42,391 nucleotides of DNA from Paenisporosarcina sp. TG20 (GTDB lineage: Bacteria > Bacillota > Bacilli > Bacillales_A > Planococcaceae), in the NCBI RefSeq assembly GCF_000286315.1, contig NZ_ALJG01000353.1, positions 1 to 42,391 of the forward strand. The letters run 5' to 3'. Both the position numbers and the translations under genes were made by a program. Shown here piece by piece: positions 12,350 to 24,456 of this stretch (positions within the stretch are counted from its first letter, which is position 1; each line of letters opens with the position of its first letter). The notes under the pieces were generated by a model. The model saw nothing but the letters and a program-made list of their open reading frames with translations. It was not told the origin of the DNA and did no database searches.

Positions 12350-13765
12350 ATGCCCAAAACAATTATAGAAAAGATTTGGGAACAACATATTGTATACGAG
12401 GAACAAGGAAAGCCTGACCTCCTTTATATAGATCTTCATTTATTGCATGAAGTGACTTCACCGCAAGCATTTGAAGGCTTGCGGATGAATGGTCGAAAAG
12501 TTCGCCGACCAGATTTATGTTTTGCAACAATGGACCACAACGTACCTACGAGAAACCGTGACACGATTAGAGATCCAATATCTCGTTTACAAATTAAAAC
12601 TTTACAGGATAATTGCGATGAATTCGGAGTGCCACTTGCAGGGATAAACCATCCGGATCAAGGCATTGTTCACGTCATTGGACCAGAACTTGGATTGACA
12701 CAACCCGGTAAGACCATCGTTTGTGGTGATAGTCATACTTCTACACATGGTGCATTCGGAGCTTTAGCTTTCGGAATTGGTACAAGTGAAGTAGAACATG
12801 TACTTTCTACTCAAACCCTATGGCAATCAAAACCGAAAACAATGGAAATCAGAATCGATGGAGATCTTGGCTTCGGGGTAACATCAAAGGATATTATTCT
12901 AGCGATAATCGCTAAGTTTGGTATTGATATGGGAACAGGTCATATCGTTGAGTACACGGGTGAAGCCATTCGTAAGTTAACGATGGAGCAGCGTATGACG
13001 ATTTGTAATATGTCCATTGAAGCAGGAGCTAGGGCAGGACTAATCAGCCCGGATAAAACAACAGTTGAATACTTAAGAGGAAGAAGACATGTTCCTCAAG
13101 GAGCTGATTTCGATAAAGTGGCAGTGCAGTGGCTATCTCTAGCAACTGACCAAGACGCTAAATATGATGTATCTTTGAGCATTCATACAGATGAAATATC
13201 TCCGTTTGTCACATGGGGAACCAATCCTGCCATGGGATCTGGTATTGCGGGACACGTTCCATACTCAACTGATTTTGAAAAACAAGCAGACCGCGATGCA
13301 CTACAGCAAGCTCTTGCATACATGAAACTTGAAGAAGGTACACCACTGTCCTCTATAGCTATCCAACATGTATTTATCGGTTCATGCACAAATGCACGTT
13401 TGGGAGATTTACGAGCAGCGAGTCAAGTAGTGGAAGGCAAAAAAGTACACTCATCTGTAACGGCTATCGTTGTCCCTGGTTCTGAATCAGTAAAAAGGGC
13501 AGCTGAAGAGGAAGGTTTAGATAAAATATTCCTAGAGGCCGGATTTGAATGGCGAGAAACGGGCTGTAGTATGTGCCTAGCGATGAATGAGGATTCTGTG
13601 CCTGCTGGAGAACGCTGTGCTTCAACATCAAATAGAAATTTTGAAGGGCGCCAAGGAGCGGGAGCCATGACACATTTAGTCAGTCCTGTCATGGCAGCAG
13701 CGGCTGCGATAGAAGGACACTTCACAGACATTCGGAAATATATGCATGAATCAGTGCCGTCTTGA
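12350..13765 (+). CDS. leuC: 3-isopropylmalate dehydratase, large subunit
   Basis: 471 residues, the expected length. With LeuD it isomerises 2- to 3-isopropylmalate through a [4Fe-4S] cluster. The cluster ligands are visible as Cys in [14 protein letters not shown] and the pair in [11 protein letters not shown]. The start is ATG 12350, preceded by GAAAGGAG; the in-frame ATG at 12332 contains this RBS and touches the leuB stop, so it was not chosen. Aconitase superfamily. Confidence 0.97.
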   Translation: MPKTIIEKIWEQHIVYEEQGKPDLLYIDLHLLHEVTSPQAFEGLRMNGRKVRRPDLCFATMDHNVPTRNRDTIRDPISRLQIKTLQDNCDEFGVPLAGINHPDQGIVHVIGPELGLTQPGKTIVCGDSHTSTHGAFGALAFGIGTSEVEHVLSTQTLWQSKPKTMEIRIDGDLGFGVTSKDIILAIIAKFGIDMGTGHIVEYTGEAIRKLTMEQRMTICNMSIEAGARAGLISPDKTTVEYLRGRRHVPQGADFDKVAVQWLSLATDQDAKYDVSLSIHTDEISPFVTWGTNPAMGSGIAGHVPYSTDFEKQADRDALQQALAYMKLEEGTPLSSIAIQHVFIGSCTNARLGDLRAASQVVEGKKVHSSVTAIVVPGSESVKRAAEEEGLDKIFLEAGFEWRETGCSMCLAMNEDSVPAGERCASTSNRNFEGRQGAGAMTHLVSPVMAAAAAIEGHFTDIRKYMHESVPS

Positions 13766-13793
13766 TGAAAAAGACTAACGAGGAGGTCTATCG

Positions 13794-14378
13794 ATGAAAC
13801 CCATCAATAAGATCACAAGTGTTATGACACCGCTTGATCGGAAAAACGTAGACACTGATCAAATTATTTCAAAAGAGTTTTTAAAGAGAATAGAACGTAC
13901 AGGTTTCGGTAAATATTTATTTTATCATTGGCGCTTCAACTCGGATGGAACAACTGTGGAAAACTTCGTACTTAATGATGAGCGTTATAGGGGTTCGGAA
14001 ATCCTAGTTGCCCAGGAAAACTTCGGCTGCGGCTCTTCACGGGAGCATGCACCATGGGCAATTCAAGATTACGGCTTTAACGTAGTGATTGCACCGAGTT
14101 ATGCAGATATTTTTTATAATAATTGCGTGAAGAATGGTGTTCTTGCTATTCGATTAAAAGGGCATGAAGTAGACGAACTTATTCAAAAAGGAAAAAACGA
14201 ACTATTTAAGTTAGAAGTTAATTTGGAAGACCAGAGCGTTGTGGCACAAGACGGGACCCATTATAAGTTCGAGATGGATCCTTATTGGAAAGAAATGCTT
14301 CTGAAAGGTTGGGATGAAATAGCTTTAACATTCCAATACGAATCGCTTATCACTGCATATGAAGAAAAAAGACATTAA
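13794..14378 (+). CDS. leuD: 3-isopropylmalate dehydratase, small subunit
   Basis: 194 residues. The swivelling domain partner of LeuC. Key stretches are RKNVDTDQIIS near the N-terminus and the active-site loop FGCGSSREHAPWAI. RBS GAGGAGG precedes ATG 13794, 29 bases after the leuC stop. Confidence 0.97.
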   Translation: MKPINKITSVMTPLDRKNVDTDQIISKEFLKRIERTGFGKYLFYHWRFNSDGTTVENFVLNDERYRGSEILVAQENFGCGSSREHAPWAIQDYGFNVVIAPSYADIFYNNCVKNGVLAIRLKGHEVDELIQKGKNELFKLEVNLEDQSVVAQDGTHYKFEMDPYWKEMLLKGWDEIALTFQYESLITAYEEKRH

Positions 14379-14409
14379 GGGTAAACTTCACGATTAATAG
14401 GAGATGGTT

Positions 14410-15401
14410 TTGTTGGGAATTACGGAATAGAAGGTTTAAACAGCGCATTCGAACAACTAGCACCAATTGTCCACCGCACACCTTGTAAACAATCAAATAC
14501 GTTAAATAGTATCGCTGACAGCAATGTTTTTTTGAAACTTGAAAACTTGCAGAAAACAGGTTCTTTTAAAGTACGTGGTGCATTTAATAAAATTAGTCAA
14601 TTATCAGATGAGGAATGTTCAAGAGGAATTATTGCTGCTTCAGCGGGAAATCACGCACAAGGCGTCGCACTTGCGGGAAGAGAAAAAGGGGTACCTGTAA
14701 CAGTATATATGCCAGAGACAACACCGGAAGCGAAAGTGATGGCTACCCGTCATTACGGAGCGAAAGTCATACTAGTAGGAAAGAATTTTGAAGAAGCTTA
14801 TGCTGCGTCAAAAAAAGAACAGCTTTTCACTGGAGCAGTATTTGTTCATCCTTTCGATGACTTGGCTATAATTGAAGGCCAGGCCACAGTTGCAATGGAG
14901 ATGTTACAGCAATGTCCTGACCTTGACACCATCGTTGTTCCAGCTGGAGGTGGTGGATTGCTTGCAGGTACTGCAATTGCCGTAAAATTAATTAGACCGT
15001 CCGTGCGCGTTATTGGTGTTCAGGCTCAATCAGCTTCTGCCATTGCTTCTATTTTCCACGGTACGAATAACTCTCTTGTACCATTTTTACCGACAATTGC
15101 TGAAGGGATTAAAGTGAAAGAACCCGGAAAGCTAACAACAAAAATTATTAAATCTTACGTGGATGACGTTATCACTGTGACGGAACAAGAAATTGCTTCA
15201 TCTATTCTCTTTATGCTAGAACGCGAGAAAATGTTAGTAGAAGGAGCAGGAGCAGCATCGGTTGCGGCTGTACTCCATCGACGACTACCATTTTACTCTA
15301 GCAATATAGGTATTATTGTTAGTGGTGGTAACTTTGATATCGGTAAGCTTGCGGCATGTAGAAAAACTGCAACTGAGCTCGGTACACCTAGCTCTTTTTA
15401 A
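14410..15401 (+). CDS. ilvA: Threonine dehydratase, short TdcB type, with probable N-terminal frameshift
   Basis: Deaminates threonine to 2-oxobutyrate, the entry to isoleucine. PLP fold motifs: Schiff-base lysine in TGSFKVRGAF, SAGNHAQGVA, GGGGLLAGTA and C-terminal SGGNFDIG. It resembles short TdcB-like enzymes (about 330 residues) and lacks the C-terminal ACT regulatory domain of long IlvA. Good coding similarity (FEQLAPIVHRTPCKQS) extends upstream of the first usable in-frame start, TTG 14532, back to about 14424, but this frame has no ATG, GTG or TTG there. The likely start TTG 14410 (AGGAG six bases upstream) is in the neighbouring frame and reads MLGITE then TAG. A missing A in the run at 14426-14427 would restore MLGITEIEGLN. 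Either a real frameshift mutation, a sequencing error, or frameshifting during translation. Confidence 0.8.
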
Positions 15402-15440
15402 TCTGTTATTTGTTTATCAATTCTTTGAATATAAACCTAT

Positions 15441-15483
15441 AAAGAGGGAGCCTAAATTCAATAATGAATTAGGCTCTTTCTTT
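15441..15483 (+). terminator. Terminator of the ilv-leu operon
   Basis: GAGCCTAAATTC pairs with GAATTAGGCTC (one bulged base), flanked by AAAGAG and CTTTCTTT. It closes the operon 40 bases after ilvA. Confidence 0.85.
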
Positions 15484-15777
15484 CGAGTGAATAATAGTAA
15501 GCTACTTTCCGAACAGAACAACTTAGTTATCCAATTTAAGGTATTTGTTTCATTGGACTAGCAAATTCTTTGTTAATATGAAATAATAATACATTACGTA
15601 ATGTCAGAATACTGCACCAGACAGAGTAGTCTAGAAACATACAACAGTAGTCATTAGTTTGGTTCCTGGTTTACGAAATCATAAGAACTTAATGTTCGGA
15701 CTATTCCTTAAGCTATTGAAAGAAAGTGGATTTCATCATACAATAAGAAAGCATGAAAAAGAATTAAACAAAACAAC

Positions 15778-15806
15778 TTGCACAATTCTTTTTTTATATG
15801 TATAAT
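15778..15806 (+). promoter_or_regulatory. Promoter of the S10 operon
   Basis: TTGCAC (15778-15783), 17 bases, perfect TATAAT (15801-15806). It leaves an untranslated leader of about 120 bases before rpsJ. Between the ilvA terminator and this promoter (15484-15777) I see no gene. Confidence 0.75.
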
Positions 15807-15829
15807 GTTGAATGTTGGTCTTTGACTGC

Positions 15830-16243
<414 letters not shown>

Positions 16244-16295
16244 TGGTAAATAATAAATAGAACTGCACAAACAATTTTTGTAGGAGGTGTGACAA

Positions 16296-16925
16296 ATGAC
16301 CAAAGGAATCTTAGGTAGAAAAATCGGCATGACTCAAGTATTTGCCGAAAACGGTGACTTAATCGCTGTAACTGTAATTGAAGCTTCTCCAAACGTAGTA
16401 CTTCAAAAGAAATCAATTGAAACAGATGGCTACGAATCAATACAGTTAGGTTTTGAAGATAAACGTGAAAAGTTATCTAATAAACCAGCAAAAGGGCATG
16501 TAGCGAAAGCGAGCACAACCCCTAAGCGCTTCATCCGTGAATTCCGCGGCTTGAATATTGATGAGTACGAAGTTGGTCAAGAAGTCAGCGTTGAAAGTTT
16601 CAAAGAAGGCGACGTAATTGATGTATCTGGCGTGTCAAAAGGTAAAGGTTTCCAAGGTGTTATTAAACGCCACAACCAATCACGAGGGCCCATGGCTCAC
16701 GGATCGCGTTACCACCGTCGTCCTGGTTCAATGGGGCCTGTTGCTCCGAACCGTGTATTTAAACAAAAGAAATTACCTGGTCAAATGGGTGCTACTATGA
16801 TAACGATCCAAAACTTAGAAATTGTAAAAGTTGATGCTGTTCGTAATCTGTTGCTCGTTAAAGGTAATGTTCCTGGTTCTCGTAAAGCATTAGTAGTAGT
16901 TAAAACTGCTATAAAAGCTAAATAA
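16296..16925 (+). CDS. rplC: 50S ribosomal protein L3
   Basis: 209 residues, full length. L3 helps nucleate 50S assembly; its long extension reaches the peptidyl transferase centre. Seen: [15 protein letters not shown] at the start, and the central extension [19 protein letters not shown] followed by [26 protein letters not shown] before ATG 16296. Confidence 0.98.
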   Translation: MTKGILGRKIGMTQVFAENGDLIAVTVIEASPNVVLQKKSIETDGYESIQLGFEDKREKLSNKPAKGHVAKASTTPKRFIREFRGLNIDEYEVGQEVSVESFKEGDVIDVSGVSKGKGFQGVIKRHNQSRGPMAHGSRYHRRPGSMGPVAPNRVFKQKKLPGQMGATMITIQNLEIVKVDAVRNLLLVKGNVPGSRKALVVVKTAIKAK

Positions 16926-16951
16926 TTAAATAGAGAAAGGAGGAAACAGGA

Positions 16952-17575
16952 ATGCCAAAGGTATCTTTACTTAACCAAACAGGTTCATCTGTTGGTGAAA
17001 TCGAATTAAATGATGCGGTTTTCGGAATCGCTCCAAATAATAATGTTTTATTTGATGCAGTAATCTCTCAAAGAGCTTCACTACGTCAAGGTAATCATAA
17101 AGTTAAAAACCGTTCTGAAGTTGCTGGTGGTGGACGTAAGCCATGGAAACAAAAAGGAACAGGCCGTGCGCGTCAAGGTTCGATTCGTTCTCCACAATGG
17201 CGTGGTGGTGGTGTTGTATTCGGTCCAGTTCCACGTAGCTATAGCTACAAATTACCGAAAAAAGTTCGTCGTTTAGCTCTACGTTCTGCACTTTCTGCGA
17301 AAGTGTTGGAAGAGAACTTCTTAGTTCTTGAAAGCTTAACGTTCAACTCACCAAAAACAAAAGATTTCTTGAAAGTGTTGAAAGACCTTTCAATTGACAA
17401 GAAAGCTTTGTTCGTTACAGCTGAACTTGATGAATACGTAGCATTATCTGCTCGTAACATCCCAGGAGTATCAGTAGTAACAGCGACAGGCATTAATGTT
17501 CTTGACTTGCTTGGACACGACAAAATTGTTGTGACAAAAGCTGCAGTAGATAAAATAGAGGAGGCGCTAGGATAA
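16952..17575 (+). CDS. rplD: 50S ribosomal protein L4
   Basis: 207 residues. L4 lines the peptide exit tunnel. The tunnel loop is intact: [19 protein letters not shown] and [10 protein letters not shown], with no macrolide-type deletion or change apparent. RBS AAAGGAGG before ATG 16952. Stop and the rplW start share a base (TAATG at 17573-17577), pointing to coupled translation. Confidence 0.98.
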   Translation: MPKVSLLNQTGSSVGEIELNDAVFGIAPNNNVLFDAVISQRASLRQGNHKVKNRSEVAGGGRKPWKQKGTGRARQGSIRSPQWRGGGVVFGPVPRSYSYKLPKKVRRLALRSALSAKVLEENFLVLESLTFNSPKTKDFLKVLKDLSIDKKALFVTAELDEYVALSARNIPGVSVVTATGINVLDLLGHDKIVVTKAAVDKIEEALG

Positions 17576-17859
17576 TGGAAGCTCGTGATATTATAAAACG
17601 TCCGGTCATTACCGAGCGTTCTTCAGAAGTAATGGAAGAGAAAAAGTACACTTTCTTAGTGGACACTCGCGCCAACAAAACTCAAGTTAAACACGCAATC
17701 GAAGAGATTTTTGGAGTTGATGTTGAGAAAGTTAACATCATGAACTACAAAGGGAAATTCAAACGCGTTGGAAAATTTGGTGGATTTACTAACAAACGCC
17801 GTAAAGCAATTGTTAAGTTAACTGCTGAAAGTAAAGACATCGAATTATTCGAGGTTTAA
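17575..17859 (+). CDS. rplW: 50S ribosomal protein L23
   Basis: 94 residues. L23 sits at the tunnel exit and docks trigger factor and SRP. Recognised by [10 protein letters not shown] near the start, [24 protein letters not shown], and [14 protein letters not shown]. It begins on the last base of the rplD stop; an internal GAGGAGG inside the end of rplD (around 17558) serves as RBS. Confidence 0.97.
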   Translation: MEARDIIKRPVITERSSEVMEEKKYTFLVDTRANKTQVKHAIEEIFGVDVEKVNIMNYKGKFKRVGKFGGFTNKRRKAIVKLTAESKDIELFEV

Positions 17860-17903
17860 TTCATACAGTATCTAGTTGATATTACAAGAAGGAGGTAATA
17901 AAC

Positions 17904-18734
17904 ATGGGGATTAAAAAGTATAAACCTACCAGTAATGGTCGACGTAACATGACGAGCTCTGATTTCGCTGAAATCACAACAAACAAGCCTGAGAAATCAC
18001 TGCTTGAGCCTGTCAAACGTAAAGGCGGCCGTAATAACCAAGGTAAGTTAACTGTTCGTCATCATGGTGGCGGTCATAAACGTCAATACCGTGTCATCGA
18101 TTTCAAACGTTTTAAAGATGGCGTTCCTGGCCGTGTTGCTACTATTGAATACGATCCAAATCGCTCTGCAAATATCGCGTTGATTAACTACTTAGATGGT
18201 GAAAAACGTTACATCTTAGCACCAAAAGGATTAGAAGTTGGCATGACTATCATGTCGGGTCCGGATGTTGATATTAAAACAGGAAATGCACTACCATTAC
18301 AAAATATGCCTATGGGTACTACGATTCATAACATCGAAATGAAACCTGGTAAAGGTGGACAATTAGTACGTTCTGCTGGTACTTCTGCACAGATTCTTGG
18401 TAAAGAAGACAAGTACGTAATTATTCGTTTGCAATCTGGTGAAGTTCGTATGATTCTAGGAACTTGTCGTGCAACAATTGGTCAAGTTGGTAATGAACAA
18501 CACGAATTAATCAACATTGGTAAAGCCGGTCGTAATCGTTGGTTAGGTAAACGCCCAACTGTACGTGGATCAGTAATGAACCCGAACGATCACCCACACG
18601 GTGGTGGTGAAGGTAAATCTCCAATTGGACGTAAGTCACCAATGACTCCTTGGGGTAAACCAACACTTGGTTACAAAACTCGTAAAAAGAAAAACCAATC
18701 CGACAAATTTATCGTTCGTCGTAGCAAAAAATAA
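17904..18734 (+). CDS. rplB: 50S ribosomal protein L2
   Basis: 276 residues. L2 is essential for subunit association and peptidyl transferase activity. Signature [18 protein letters not shown] in the N-terminal half, and the C-terminal [18 protein letters not shown] with the conserved His of the 23S-binding loop. RBS AAGGAGGTAA before ATG 17904. A small hairpin (CTACGG...CCGTAG, 18742-18766) follows in the gap before rpsS. Confidence 0.98.
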   Translation: MGIKKYKPTSNGRRNMTSSDFAEITTNKPEKSLLEPVKRKGGRNNQGKLTVRHHGGGHKRQYRVIDFKRFKDGVPGRVATIEYDPNRSANIALINYLDGEKRYILAPKGLEVGMTIMSGPDVDIKTGNALPLQNMPMGTTIHNIEMKPGKGGQLVRSAGTSAQILGKEDKYVIIRLQSGEVRMILGTCRATIGQVGNEQHELINIGKAGRNRWLGKRPTVRGSVMNPNDHPHGGGEGKSPIGRKSPMTPWGKPTLGYKTRKKKNQSDKFIVRRSKK

Positions 18735-18791
18735 AGTGAATCTACGGTTCGATCTGAGAGCCGTAGCGTGATCACTGAGGGAGGTTCCAAA

Positions 18792-19070
18792 ATGGGTCGA
18801 AGCTTGAAAAAAGGACCATTTGTCGATGACCATCTTATGAAGAAGGTTGAAGTACAGAAGGATTCTGAGAAAAAACAAGTGATCAAAACTTGGTCTCGCC
18901 GTTCAACAATTTTCCCGACTTTTATCGGATTAACAATTGCAGTATATGACGGACGTAAACACGTTCCTGTATATGTAACTGAAGATATGGTAGGACACAA
19001 ATTGGGTGAATTCGCACCAACTCGTGCGTATAAAGGCCATGGTAATGACGATAAGAAAACAAGACGTTAA
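18792..19070 (+). CDS. rpsS: 30S ribosomal protein S19
   Basis: 92 residues. S19 forms a head complex with S13 near the A-site finger. Reads [19 protein letters not shown], with [18 protein letters not shown] and [17 protein letters not shown]. Start chosen at ATG 18792 (RBS GAGGGAGG ending 18784); an in-frame ATG at 18768 lies before the RBS and would add an unconserved leader. Confidence 0.98.
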   Translation: MGRSLKKGPFVDDHLMKKVEVQKDSEKKQVIKTWSRRSTIFPTFIGLTIAVYDGRKHVPVYVTEDMVGHKLGEFAPTRAYKGHGNDDKKTRR

Positions 19071-19090
19071 TTTGAGAGGAGGATATCCTG

Positions 19091-19432
19091 ATGCAAGCTA
19101 AAGCTATTGCTAGAACAGTGCGTGTTGCCCCTCGTAAAGTACGATTAGTCGTCGATTTAATCCGAGGCAAGCAAATCGGTGAAGCAGTTGCGATTTTGCG
19201 CCTTACACCTAAGGCGTCATCACCTATTCTTGAAAAGGTGTTGAAATCTGCTGTTGCTAACGCTGAACACAACTACGATCTAGATGTTAATAAACTAGTT
19301 ATTTCTGAAGTGTTTGTTGACGAAGGTCCAACATTAAAACGCTTCCGTCCACGTGCAATGGGCCGTGCAAGCGCTATTAACAAACGCACAAGCCACATTA
19401 CAATCGTGGTATCTGAGAAGAAGGAGGGATAA
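19091..19432 (+). CDS. rplV: 50S ribosomal protein L22
   Basis: 113 residues. L22 spans the 50S and its beta-hairpin lines the exit tunnel. Seen: [21 protein letters not shown] at the N-terminus and the hairpin [20 protein letters not shown], without macrolide-resistance type indels. RBS GAGAGGAGG before ATG 19091. Three bases separate it from rpsC. Confidence 0.98.
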   Translation: MQAKAIARTVRVAPRKVRLVVDLIRGKQIGEAVAILRLTPKASSPILEKVLKSAVANAEHNYDLDVNKLVISEVFVDEGPTLKRFRPRAMGRASAINKRTSHITIVVSEKKEG

Positions 19433-19435
19433 TTC

Positions 19436-20092
19436 GTGGGTCAAAAAATAAATCCAATTGGATTGCGCGTCGGCATTATTCGTGACTGGGAGTCAAAATG
19501 GTACGCTGAAAAAGACTATGCAACTCTTCTTCACGAAGATTTAAGAATTCGTAGCTACATTGAAACACGTTTGAAAGAAGCTTCTGTTTCTAAAGTTGAA
19601 ATTGAGCGAGCTGCTAATCGTGTTAACATTACAATTCACACTGCGAAACCAGGTATGGTTATCGGTAAGGGTGGTACTGAAGTGGAAGCACTACGTAAAA
19701 ACCTTAATACTACTACTGGCAAGCGAGTTCACATCAACATTATTGAAATTAAACGTCCGGATTTGGATGCTAAATTAGTTGCTGAAAACATTGCTCGTCA
19801 ATTAGAAAACCGTGTATCTTTCCGTCGTGCACAAAAACAATCTCTACAACGTACTATGCGTTCTGGCGCTAAAGGTATTAAAACTCAAGTATCTGGACGA
19901 TTAGGCGGCGCTGATATTGCGCGTGCTGAACACTATAGTGAAGGAACTGTCCCACTTCATACTTTACGTGCTGATATTGATTATGCACACGCAGAAGCTG
20001 ACACAACTTATGGTAAGCTTGGTGTTAAAGTTTGGATCTATCGTGGTGAAGTCCTTCCAGTTAAGAAGAACTCTGAGGAAGGAGGCAAATAA
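19436..20092 (+). CDS. rpsC: 30S ribosomal protein S3
   Basis: 218 residues. S3 forms the mRNA entry channel with S4 and S5. Starts at GTG 19436 with AAGGAGGG 7 bases before. The KH domain shows [17 protein letters not shown]; the C-terminal domain shows [30 protein letters not shown]. The end contains the RBS for rplP. Confidence 0.98.
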   Translation: MGQKINPIGLRVGIIRDWESKWYAEKDYATLLHEDLRIRSYIETRLKEASVSKVEIERAANRVNITIHTAKPGMVIGKGGTEVEALRKNLNTTTGKRVHINIIEIKRPDLDAKLVAENIARQLENRVSFRRAQKQSLQRTMRSGAKGIKTQVSGRLGGADIARAEHYSEGTVPLHTLRADIDYAHAEADTTYGKLGVKVWIYRGEVLPVKKNSEEGGK

Positions 20093-20093
20093 T

Positions 20094-20718
<625 letters not shown>

Positions 20719-20736
20719 TAAAGGAGGTTTTCGAGC

Positions 20737-21000
20737 ATGACTGAGCGCAATCAACGCAAAGTATACACGGGCCGTGTTGTTTCTGATAAAATGGACAAAA
20801 CTGTAACTGTTTTGATTGAAACACACAAAAAGCATAAACTATACGGAAAACGTGTTAAGTATTCCAAAAAGTTTAAGACTCATGATGAGCTAAACGAAGC
20901 TAAATTAGGCGATGTAGTTCGTATCATGGAAACTCGTCCGTTGTCTGCTACAAAACGTTTCCGTCTATTAGAGATTGTTGAAACATCTGAAGTTATTTAA
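20737..21000 (+). CDS. rpsQ: 30S ribosomal protein S17
   Basis: 87 residues. S17 is a primary 16S binder of the body. OB-fold stretches: [36 protein letters not shown] and [34 protein letters not shown] before ATG 20737. A small hairpin (CGGAA...TTCCG, 21011-21029) lies in the gap to rplN. Confidence 0.98.
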   Translation: MTERNQRKVYTGRVVSDKMDKTVTVLIETHKKHKLYGKRVKYSKKFKTHDELNEAKLGDVVRIMETRPLSATKRFRLLEIVETSEVI

Positions 21001-21045
21001 ATATAAAGTTCGGAACAGAGCATATTCCGAGAGGAGGTTACCTAA

Positions 21046-21414
21046 GTGATCCAACAAGAGAGTCGTATGAAAGTTGCTGACAACTCAGGTGCACGTGAAG
21101 TTTTAACAATTAAAGTGCTTGGTGGTTCGGGTCGTAAGACTGCTAACATCGGCGATGTAGTCGTTTGTACAGTTAAGAAAGCAACACCAGGTGGCGTTGT
21201 CAAAAAAGGTGACGTCGTTAAAGCTGTTATCGTTCGCACCAAAAGCGGTGTACGCCGTAAAGACGGTACTTATATCAAATTTGATGAAAACGCATGCGTT
21301 ATCATTCGTGACGATAAAGGCCCGCGCGGAACTCGTATTTTCGGACCTGTTGCACGTGAACTACGTGACAATAGCTTCATGAAAATCGTATCTTTAGCTC
21401 CGGAAGTTCTTTAA
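21046..21414 (+). CDS. rplN: 50S ribosomal protein L14
   Basis: 122 residues, universal length. L14 contributes to bridges B5/B8 with the 30S subunit and binds RsfS. GTG start at 21046 with GAGAGGAGG upstream. Diagnostic: [42 protein letters not shown], and [20 protein letters not shown]. Confidence 0.98.
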   Translation: MIQQESRMKVADNSGAREVLTIKVLGGSGRKTANIGDVVVCTVKKATPGGVVKKGDVVKAVIVRTKSGVRRKDGTYIKFDENACVIIRDDKGPRGTRIFGPVARELRDNSFMKIVSLAPEVL

Positions 21415-21450
21415 TCAACATGAAAGTGCTAAACAAGGAGGTGCGACAGA

Positions 21451-21762
21451 ATGCATGTTAAAAAAGGCGACAAAGTAATGGTGATATCTGGAAAAGAAAA
21501 AGGCAAAAACGGTACAATTATTGCTGCTTTTCCAAAGACAGACCGTGTGATGGTTGAAGGTTTGAATCTTGTTAAAAAACACTTGAAACCAAACCAGGCT
21601 AATCCACAAGGTGGAATTGTTAGCCAAGAGGCATCAATTCACGTTTCGAACGTTATGCTAATCGACCCTAAATCAGGTGAGCCAACTCGCGTAGGTTATA
21701 AAGTGGAAGATGGCAAAAAAGTTCGTGTTGCAAAAAAATCTGGCGAAACAATCGATAAATAA
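21451..21762 (+). CDS. rplX: 50S ribosomal protein L24
   Basis: 103 residues. L24 is an assembly initiator of the 50S subunit. KOW motif at the N-terminus: [20 protein letters not shown]; then [18 protein letters not shown] and [29 protein letters not shown] before ATG 21451. Confidence 0.98.
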   Translation: MHVKKGDKVMVISGKEKGKNGTIIAAFPKTDRVMVEGLNLVKKHLKPNQANPQGGIVSQEASIHVSNVMLIDPKSGEPTRVGYKVEDGKKVRVAKKSGETIDK

Positions 21763-21787
21763 GTAAAAGAAGAAGGGAGGTACACAA

Positions 21788-22327
21788 ATGAACCGCCTAA
21801 AAGAAAAATTTCTTAAGGAAGTTTCTCCTGCTCTAATGAGTAAGTTTGGATATAAATCAGTTATGCAAGTACCTCAAGTGAACAAAATCGTAATCAACAT
21901 GGGTGTTGGTGACGCTGTTCAAAATACTAAAGCACTTGACGCTGCTGTTGAAGAACTAACAATCATTACAGGTCAGAAACCTGTTGTAACTAAAGCTAAG
22001 AAATCTATTGCCGGCTTCCGTCTTCGTGAAGGTATGCCAATCGGCTGTAAAGTAACATTACGCGGCGAGCGTATGTATGATTTCTTGGACAAATTAATTG
22101 CTATCTCTCTTCCTCGTGTACGTGATTTCCGTGGTGTTTCTAAAAACGCATTTGACGGTCGCGGTAACTACACATTAGGAATTAAAGAACAATTGATTTT
22201 CCCTGAAATTGACTACGATAAAGTGTCTAAAGTACGCGGTATGGATATCGTAATTGTAACAACTGCGAACTCTGACGAAGAAGCTCGTGAGTTATTAACG
22301 CAATTCGGAATGCCGTTCCAAAAGTAA
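21788..22327 (+). CDS. rplE: 50S ribosomal protein L5
   Basis: 179 residues. L5 binds 5S rRNA in the central protuberance and contacts S13 (bridge B1b). Seen: [55 protein letters not shown] and the terminal [27 protein letters not shown] before ATG 21788. Confidence 0.98.
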   Translation: MNRLKEKFLKEVSPALMSKFGYKSVMQVPQVNKIVINMGVGDAVQNTKALDAAVEELTIITGQKPVVTKAKKSIAGFRLREGMPIGCKVTLRGERMYDFLDKLIAISLPRVRDFRGVSKNAFDGRGNYTLGIKEQLIFPEIDYDKVSKVRGMDIVIVTTANSDEEARELLTQFGMPFQK

Positions 22328-22346
22328 ACATAAGGGAGGCGTAAAC

Positions 22347-22532
22347 GTGGCTAAAAAATCAATGATCGCTAAACAAAAACGTACACCAAAACATAATGTA
22401 CAAGCATACACACGTTGTGAACGTTGCGGGCGTCCGCATTCGGTCTTACGTAAATTTAAGCTTTGCCGTATTTGTTTCCGTGAACTTGCTCACAAAGGAC
22501 AAATTCCTGGCGTAAAAAAAGCCAGCTGGTAA
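22347..22532 (+). CDS. rpsN: 30S ribosomal protein S14, zinc-binding type
   Basis: 61 residues, the short C+ form. A CxxC pair in RCERCGRPH and another in LCRICFREL form the zinc site; the end is [14 protein letters not shown] start at 22347 with AGGGAGGC upstream. Many Bacilli have a second zinc-independent S14 elsewhere, induced under zinc limitation; none is in this window. Confidence 0.98.
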   Translation: MAKKSMIAKQKRTPKHNVQAYTRCERCGRPHSVLRKFKLCRICFRELAHKGQIPGVKKASW

Positions 22533-22561
22533 TCCCCTAAACTGGGAAGGAGGTTAATGTA

Positions 22562-22960
22562 ATGACAATGACAGATCCGATTGCAGATATGCTGACACGT
22601 ATTCGTAACGCGAACATGGTTCGCCACGATAAATTGGAAGTACCTGCATCAAACATGAAAAAAGAGATCGCTGAGATCCTTAAACGTGAAGGTTTTGTTC
22701 GTGACGTAGAATACGTAGAAGATAGCAAACAAGGTATCATCCGCATTTTCTTGAAATACGGTCAAAACAACGAACGAGTTATTACTGGTTTAAAACGTAT
22801 TTCAAAACCTGGTCTTCGTGTATACGCGAAAATGAATGAAGTACCTAGAGTATTAAATGGACTTGGAATTGCTTTAGTGTCAACTTCTAATGGTCTTTTA
22901 ACAGACAAAGAAGCACGTGCTAAACAAGTTGGCGGCGAAGTAGTAGCTTACGTTTGGTAA
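22562..22960 (+). CDS. rpsH: 30S ribosomal protein S8
   Basis: 132 residues. S8 binds 16S helix 21 and in many bacteria regulates the spc operon. Reads [19 protein letters not shown]-terminus [19 protein letters not shown]...[21 protein letters not shown] before ATG 22562; a second ATG two codons on is possible. No S8-binding mimic was identified with confidence nearby. Confidence 0.98.
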   Translation: MTMTDPIADMLTRIRNANMVRHDKLEVPASNMKKEIAEILKREGFVRDVEYVEDSKQGIIRIFLKYGQNNERVITGLKRISKPGLRVYAKMNEVPRVLNGLGIALVSTSNGLLTDKEARAKQVGGEVVAYVW

Positions 22961-22990
22961 AAAGCAACAAATGAATGGAGGTGCAAATAA

Positions 22991-23530
22991 ATGTCTCGTG
23001 TAGGTAAAAAACCAATTGAGGTTCCTGCTGACGTTACAGTAACGATTGGTACAAACAATGATGTTACTGTAAAAGGTCCGAAAGGCGAGCTTACTCGTAC
23101 TTTTAATGCAGATATTAAAATAGAAAAAGAAGACAACGTTGTTACATTAACACGTCCTTCTGAATCAAAACAACACCGTACGATTCACGGTACAACTCGT
23201 GCTTTGCTTGCAAACATGGTTGAAGGTGTTTCGAAAGGTTTTGAGCGTAACCTTGAATTAGTTGGTGTTGGTTACCGTGCTTCTTTACAAGCTGAAAAAC
23301 TTGTATTGAACGTTGGTTTCTCTCATCCAGTTGAATTTACTCCTGAAGAAGGATTAGTAGTAGAAGTTCCTACAAATACTAAGATTTCTATTAAAGGAAT
23401 TGACAAAGAACGTGTTGGTGCTTTAGCGTCAAACATCCGTCAAGTACGTCCTCCTGAACCGTATAAAGGTAAAGGTATTCGCTATGAAGGCGAAGTAGTT
23501 CGTCGTAAAGAAGGTAAAACAGGTAAATAA
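22991..23530 (+). CDS. rplF: 50S ribosomal protein L6
   Basis: 179 residues. L6 lies near the sarcin-ricin loop and the factor-binding site. Seen: [27 protein letters not shown], the second-repeat region [10 protein letters not shown] and C-terminal [31 protein letters not shown] before ATG 22991. Confidence 0.98.
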   Translation: MSRVGKKPIEVPADVTVTIGTNNDVTVKGPKGELTRTFNADIKIEKEDNVVTLTRPSESKQHRTIHGTTRALLANMVEGVSKGFERNLELVGVGYRASLQAEKLVLNVGFSHPVEFTPEEGLVVEVPTNTKISIKGIDKERVGALASNIRQVRPPEPYKGKGIRYEGEVVRRKEGKTGK

Positions 23531-23563
23531 TGCTTCTTAAGCATTTAGAAAGGAGTGACATTT

Positions 23564-23920
23564 GTGATTACGAAACAAGATAAGAATCAAGTTCGTAAAA
23601 AACGTCATAGTCGTGTACGTTCAAAAATCACGGGTACAGCTGAACGTCCTCGTTTAAACGTATTCCGTTCTAATAAACATTTATATGCACAATTGATAGA
23701 TGATACGGCTGGTGTAACACTTATAAGTTCTTCTACTATGGAAAAAGATTTCGATGGTACAGGTAACTTAGAAGCTGCTAAAGCAGTCGGCGAGTCAATC
23801 GCTAAACGTGCAGTTGAAAAAAACATTAAAGTCGTTGTATTTGATCGTGGTGGCTACTTATATCATGGTCGCGTTAAAGCTTTAGCTGAAGCTGCTCGCG
23901 AAAATGGCTTACAATTTTAA
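23564..23920 (+). CDS. rplR: 50S ribosomal protein L18
   Basis: 118 residues. L18 binds 5S rRNA. Recognised by [20 protein letters not shown] and [22 protein letters not shown], ending ENGLQF. GTG start at 23564, with AAAGGAGTGAC 6-9 bases before; an in-frame start at 23555 lies inside this RBS and was rejected. Confidence 0.97.
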   Translation: MITKQDKNQVRKKRHSRVRSKITGTAERPRLNVFRSNKHLYAQLIDDTAGVTLISSSTMEKDFDGTGNLEAAKAVGESIAKRAVEKNIKVVVFDRGGYLYHGRVKALAEAARENGLQF

Positions 23921-23941
23921 TAAGAAGGAGGGACACATTTC

Positions 23942-24442
23942 ATGCGTCACATTGATCCAAACAAACTTGAACTTGAAGAACGCGTAGTTACAATTAACCG
24001 CGTAGCTAAAGTTGTAAAAGGTGGACGACGTTTCCGCTTCACTGCATTGGTTGTTGTTGGCGATAAGAATGGCCACGTAGGATTTGGTACTGGTAAAGCA
24101 CAAGAAGTACCAGATGCTATTCGTAAAGCAATTGAAGATGCGAAGAAAAACCTAATCGAAGTTCCTATGACTCGTGGTACTACTCCACACTTAATTATTG
24201 GTAACTTTGGTGCTGGTGAAATCTTAATCAAACCTGCTGCTCCTGGTACTGGTGTTATTGCTGGTGGACCGGTTCGTGCTGTACTTGAACTTGCTGGTAT
24301 TACTGATATTCTTTCAAAATCACTTGGTTCAAACACACCGATAAATATGGTACGTGCTACATTCGACGGCTTAACTAGACTAAAACGTGCTGAGGATGTC
24401 GCTAAACTTCGCGGTAAATCAGTTGAAGAGTTATTAGGTTAA
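23942..24442 (+). CDS. rpsE: 30S ribosomal protein S5
   Basis: 166 residues. S5 shapes the mRNA entry and accuracy centre. Spectinomycin loop [12 protein letters not shown] is wild-type in form, and so are [20 protein letters not shown] and [32 protein letters not shown] before ATG 23942. Confidence 0.98.
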   Translation: MRHIDPNKLELEERVVTINRVAKVVKGGRRFRFTALVVVGDKNGHVGFGTGKAQEVPDAIRKAIEDAKKNLIEVPMTRGTTPHLIIGNFGAGEILIKPAAPGTGVIAGGPVRAVLELAGITDILSKSLGSNTPINMVRATFDGLTRLKRAEDVAKLRGKSVEELLG

Positions 24443-24456
24443 GGGGGGAAATGACA

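Noticed and set aside
15633-15806. About 55 codons open on the + strand with a plausible-looking peptide (LVPGLRNHKNLMFGLF)
   Set aside because: No RBS or good start, and it runs into the S10 promoter; I could not link it to any family.
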